Positions 40,575-43,488 of a stretch of DNA of 43,488 nucleotides are shown piece after piece (positions within the stretch are counted from its first letter, which is position 1; every line of letters starts with the position of its first letter). Below the pieces are notes generated by a model, which was not told where the DNA came from, did no database searches, and saw only the letters and a program-made list of their open reading frames with translations. The position numbers and the translations under genes are program-made. Origin of the DNA: JAYPAN01 sp038123715 (GTDB lineage: Bacteria > Pseudomonadota > Alphaproteobacteria > RS24); contig JAYPAN010000015.1 in assembly GCA_038123715.1 (NCBI GenBank), positions 1 to 43,488 of the forward strand, written 5' to 3'.

Positions 40575-42161
40575 TTACCAGAAGACCACATAAATCAGCG
40601 TCAGCAGGACGGCCACGCTAATCGCCAGCCGGTTGAATACAGGCGCGCTGTCAAAGCTGATGCCTTGCGTATCGACCACTTGCGACGCGGCCGGCGGCGC
40701 GGTGCGGGTTGAAACCACAAAACCCACCACCAGACAAGCGAGGAAAACAATCCAAATCCGGATGACAAAAGCCATATCCGGCGCACCGATTTTCATGGCG
40801 ATATTAGCCAGCACGGAGACAATCAGCATTGCAAAGGCACCGGCCGCATTGCAACGCTGCCAGAACATGCCAAGCAAAAACACCGAAACAATACCCGGCG
40901 CGATAAAGCCGGTATACTCTTGAATAGTCTGAAACGCGCTTTCCATGCCACCGAGAAAGGGGCGCGCCAGAATAACCGCAATGACAATAGCAGCGACAGC
41001 AGTTGCCCGTCCTACCATCACATAATGGCTCTCTGTGCGGTCTTTCGCCAGATAGTCACGATAAATATCCATGGTGAAAATGGTGGATATGGAGTTCATC
41101 ATTGACGCCAAAGATGACACAATAGCGGCAATCAGTGCGGCAAAAACCAGCCCGCGCAAGCCTTCCGGCACCAGCGTCATCAGCACGCCATAAGTGGTGT
41201 CAGGACTGGCCTGCAAGGCCGCCATATCAAGCTTGCCATTTTGCGCCAACCACAAAGCGGCAATGCCCGGCAGCACCACAATCACCGGTATCAGCAATTT
41301 CAAAAAGGCGGCAAAAGCTAAACCTTTTTGCGCCTCGGCCAGACTTTCCGCGCCCAGCGCCCGCTGGATGATATATTGATTGAAACCCCAATAGGAGAAA
41401 TGCAGCACCCATAAACCGCCAAGCAATGTCCAAATGCCAGGCAGATTATTATAGCTGGGGTGGTCATCGGCCAGAATCATTTTGAAATGGCCGGGAATCT
41501 CGCCCATCAGCACGCCAAGGCCACCAAACACGCCACTGCCCTGCCCGACCAGCGCCAGCACAATGCCGGTAATGGCAAAACCACCGGCGACCAACACCAC
41601 GACTTGAATAATATCGGTCAGCGCAACCGCTTTCAGACCGCCATAAAAGGAATAAAGAACGGCGAACAAAGCCAGCCCCATCATGGCATACATCACACTC
41701 CAACCGGTCAGCGCATTGAGCGCCAAACCGCCCAGCCACAAAACAGCCGTCAGATTAACGGCGGTGTAAAGCACCACCCAGAAAACTGCCAAAATCGACT
41801 TGATTTGCGGGCCAAAGCGCAATTCGAGGAATTGCGGCATAGTGTAAATCTTCTTCTCCAGAAAAATCGGCAGGAAATATTTGGCGACAATAATCAGCAC
41901 AATAGCGGCTTGCCATTCATAGGCGGCGATTGCCAGACCAACCACAAAACCCTGTCCCGATTGGCCGATAATCTGCTCGGCCGAGATATTGGCGGCAATC
42001 AGCGACGCGCCAATCGCCCACCAAGGCAGACTTTTGCCAGCCAGAAAATAATCCTCGCTGTTGATTTCATGACCGGGCGTGGCGCGCGACACATAAAGCG
42101 CAACCGCCAGCAAAGTCAGCGCATAAAGCGCGATAATGGTTAAATCGATTGATGTCAGCAT
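40575..42161 (-). CDS. SSS-family sodium/sugar symporter 2 (vSGLT-like)
   Basis: 528 residues, about 14 membrane segments. It is closer than symporter 1 to Vibrio SglT: EDYFLAGKSLPWWAIGASLI, ANISAEQIIGQSGQGFV and YWGFNQYIIQRALGA contain residues used for sugar and sodium binding in that transporter, and ASMMNSISTIFTMDIYRDY matches the sodium-site helix. It should import glucose or a related sugar with Na+. GGGGGG lies before the ATG. The promoter region contains TTGACA overlapped by a CG-centred palindrome. GH16 number 2 follows after 12 bases. Confidence 0.93.
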   Translation of the reverse strand: MLTSIDLTIIALYALTLLAVALYVSRATPGHEINSEDYFLAGKSLPWWAIGASLIAANISAEQIIGQSGQGFVVGLAIAAYEWQAAIVLIIVAKYFLPIFLEKKIYTMPQFLELRFGPQIKSILAVFWVVLYTAVNLTAVLWLGGLALNALTGWSVMYAMMGLALFAVLYSFYGGLKAVALTDIIQVVVLVAGGFAITGIVLALVGQGSGVFGGLGVLMGEIPGHFKMILADDHPSYNNLPGIWTLLGGLWVLHFSYWGFNQYIIQRALGAESLAEAQKGLAFAAFLKLLIPVIVVLPGIAALWLAQNGKLDMAALQASPDTTYGVLMTLVPEGLRGLVFAALIAAIVSSLASMMNSISTIFTMDIYRDYLAKDRTESHYVMVGRATAVAAIVIAVILARPFLGGMESAFQTIQEYTGFIAPGIVSVFLLGMFWQRCNAAGAFAMLIVSVLANIAMKIGAPDMAFVIRIWIVFLACLVVGFVVSTRTAPPAASQVVDTQGISFDSAPVFNRLAISVAVLLTLIYVVFW

Positions 42162-42256
42162 GACGCCGCCCCCCTTTAATTTCCCTCAAGGCATCCCTCG
42201 GCGCAAATGCCGATACGGAACACCGCAAATGCCGGACTTCCGGCAAACTGTCCTTT

Positions 42257-42285
42257 TTTTTAACCAGAGCTGACAACGATGTCAA
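42257..42285 (-). promoter_or_regulatory. symporter 2 promoter with LacI-type operator (cluster D)
   Basis: On the minus strand TTGACA (42285-42280), a 17-base spacer and TAAAAA (42262-42257) form a good promoter. It is overlapped by TGACAACGATGTCA (42271-42284), a near-perfect palindrome with a central CG as in LacI-family operators. A second dyad, TGTC-N5-GACA, lies upstream at 42322-42334. The operator would occlude the -35 box. The 200-base gap between this gene and recR holds nothing else recognisable. Confidence 0.55.
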
Positions 42286-42361
42286 TTTGTTATCATTTTT
42301 AACGAAAAACGCCACTTTTGATGTCGTTTTGACAAGTTTACCGGCATTTTTCGGGCGATTG

Positions 42362-42955
42362 TCAGCTTGTCCGGCGCGATTTCATCGCTGCGACCAGCGT
42401 GCCATCATCGAGATAATCCAATTCGCCGCCAACCGGCACGCCATGTGCCAGACGCGAAATGGTCAAGCCGCGCCCGTCCAGCATATCAGTGATATAATGC
42501 GCCGTTGTCTGCCCTTCGACCGTGGCATTGGTCGCCAAAATCACTTCTTGCACATCGCCTGCCGCAACCCTTGTTTGCAAGCCAGCCATATTCAGCTCCT
42601 CCGGCCCGACGCCATCCAGCGCCGACAGCGTGCCGCCCAGCACATGATAGCGCCCGCGCAAGGCTTGGGCGCGCTCCAAAGCCCATAAATCGCCAACATC
42701 TTCAACCACGCAAATTACGCTTGAATCGCGGCGCGGGTCGGCGCAAATCGCACAAGGGTCAATCGTGTCGATATTGCCGCAAATCTGACAGGTTTTTATC
42801 GCGTCACGCGCCGCCAGCAGCGCATCGGTCAACGGGTTGAGCAGCGTCTCGCGCCGCCGCATGAGTTGTAGCACGGCACGGCGCGCCGAGCGCGGCCCCA
42901 GCCCCGGCAGGCGGGCGAGATATTTGACCAATTCCTCAATTTCCTGCCCTGCCAT
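42362..42955 (-). CDS. recR: recombination mediator RecR
   Basis: This 197-residue RecR works with RecF/RecO to load RecA at gaps. The N-terminal helix-hairpin-helix region is IEELVKYLARLPGLGPRSARRAV. The four-cysteine zinc finger is CQICGNIDTIDPCAIC. The Toprim domain begins VICVVEDVGDLWALE, with GPEELNMAGL, and the C-terminal ARLAHGVPVGGELDYLDDGTL region (split here by family convention) is conserved. The start is ATG at 42955, 5 bases after the dnaX stop. The usual ybaB/ebfC gene between dnaX and recR is missing. Confidence 0.95.
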   Translation of the reverse strand: MAGQEIEELVKYLARLPGLGPRSARRAVLQLMRRRETLLNPLTDALLAARDAIKTCQICGNIDTIDPCAICADPRRDSSVICVVEDVGDLWALERAQALRGRYHVLGGTLSALDGVGPEELNMAGLQTRVAAGDVQEVILATNATVEGQTTAHYITDMLDGRGLTISRLAHGVPVGGELDYLDDGTLVAAMKSRRTS

Positions 42956-42960
42956 GCCGC

Positions 42961-43488
42961 CTATGCGTCCGTTTCCGGCGCATTATTATCCGTGTCAGAA
43001 TCGCCCTCGCCGATATCCGCACCCATCTCACCATCGGCATTGGCCTGCATGTCAAAATCAGTAATAGAGACAATTTCGGCACCGGGAAACGCCGCCAAGG
43101 CGGATTGCACATGCGGGTCGGCCAAGGCCGATTGCTGCCTTTGGTCAGCGACCGCTTGACGTGTGCTTTCAATTGTCGCCGCCCCTGCCGCTTGCGACAG
43201 CGACACCACCCAATGCTGCCCCGTCCAATCGCGCAATTTGCGGGTCAGTTCTTGCGCCAGCCCGTCATAAGCGCCATTCAGGCGGATTTCGAGCCGCCCC
43301 TGCCGGTCGCCGCGCGCCGCTTCAAAATTGACCAGATGCACGCCGCTTTCCAGCGCATGTTTTAACGAAATATCGCGCTTTTCGGCGGCCAGCGCGACAA
43401 TATCGGCAAAATTGTTGAGCTGCGGCACAAAGGCTTGCTTGGGAAGATTATCCGGCGCTGCTGCCGGAACGGCCTGTGCGACCGGCTC
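42961..43488 (-). CDS. dnaX: DNA polymerase III gamma/tau subunit, C-terminal part only
   Basis: 176 codons, including the stop, are visible before the right edge. They match the C-terminal tau-specific region of alphaproteobacterial DnaX: FADIVALAAEKRDISLKHAL, then a mixed strand/helix module with HLVNFEAARGDRQGRLEIRL and LRDWTGQHWVVSLSQAAG, and DPHVQSALAAFPGAEIVSI. It ends in an acidic Asp/Glu-rich tail (SDTDNNAPETDA). The N-terminal clamp-loader ATPase lies outside the window. Identity rests on these segments plus the conserved position next to recR. Confidence 0.88.
   Translation of the reverse strand, partial: EPVAQAVPAAAPDNLPKQAFVPQLNNFADIVALAAEKRDISLKHALESGVHLVNFEAARGDRQGRLEIRLNGAYDGLAQELTRKLRDWTGQHWVVSLSQAAGAATIESTRQAVADQRQQSALADPHVQSALAAFPGAEIVSITDFDMQANADGEMGADIGEGDSDTDNNAPETDA

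Overview
The window looks like a scaffold of a Gram-negative, probably marine, alphaproteobacterium. The runs rpmH-rnpA-yidC-engB-argB and dapD-dapE//truA-fmt-def, the recR-dnaX pair and a Caulobacter/Xanthomonas-type TonB-dependent receptor point that way. The genus cannot be read from the sequence. A run of exactly 100 N (2456-2555) marks a scaffold gap.

Left part (1-10000): a mixed metabolic region. It holds an acyl-CoA dehydrogenase, an iron-dependent alcohol dehydrogenase cut by the gap, a His/Asp-rich TonB receptor of the ZnuD (zinc) type with a small His-rich secreted partner, a short-chain dehydrogenase, tRNA-Arg(ACG), a P1-family aminopeptidase, and a TVP38/TMEM64 membrane protein translationally coupled to a mercuric-reductase-like flavoenzyme.

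Middle part (10000-24700): housekeeping genes. These are rpmH, rnpA, yidC, engB, argB, a DUF1036 secreted protein, a pyrimidine-5'-nucleotidase-like HAD phosphatase, dapD, dapE, truA, fmt, def (with an unusual acidic insertion) and rmuC. An Ala-rich secreted helical protein follows, then an OmpR-type response regulator and histidine kinase. The kinase has a tandem-repeat expansion in its ATP lid.

Right part (24711-42161): a polysaccharide utilisation locus, most likely for laminarin or another beta-1,3-glucan. It encodes two GH16 endoglucanases, a lipoprotein GH3 exo-glucosidase, two SSS-family sodium/sugar symporters, a large TonB-dependent receptor and a LacI regulator. Embedded in it, downstream of the receptor on the same strand, is a SapC-like protein, a JmjC/cupin-like oxygenase and a flavin-dependent tryptophan-halogenase-like enzyme. 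A DUF6445 protein with an Fe(II)/2-oxoglutarate-oxygenase-like residue pattern lies nearby on the opposite strand. The receptor would import oligosaccharides released by GH16, GH3 would trim them to glucose in the periplasm, and the symporters would take up the sugar. The role of the halogenase/SapC/oxygenase module is not known and is the most interesting part of the window. Four promoter regions in the locus carry TTGACA overlapped by TGTC/GACA repeats, which suggests shared regulation.

Right edge (42362-43488): recR and the 3' end of dnaX, with no ybaB between them. Housekeeping genes therefore flank the sugar locus on both sides.
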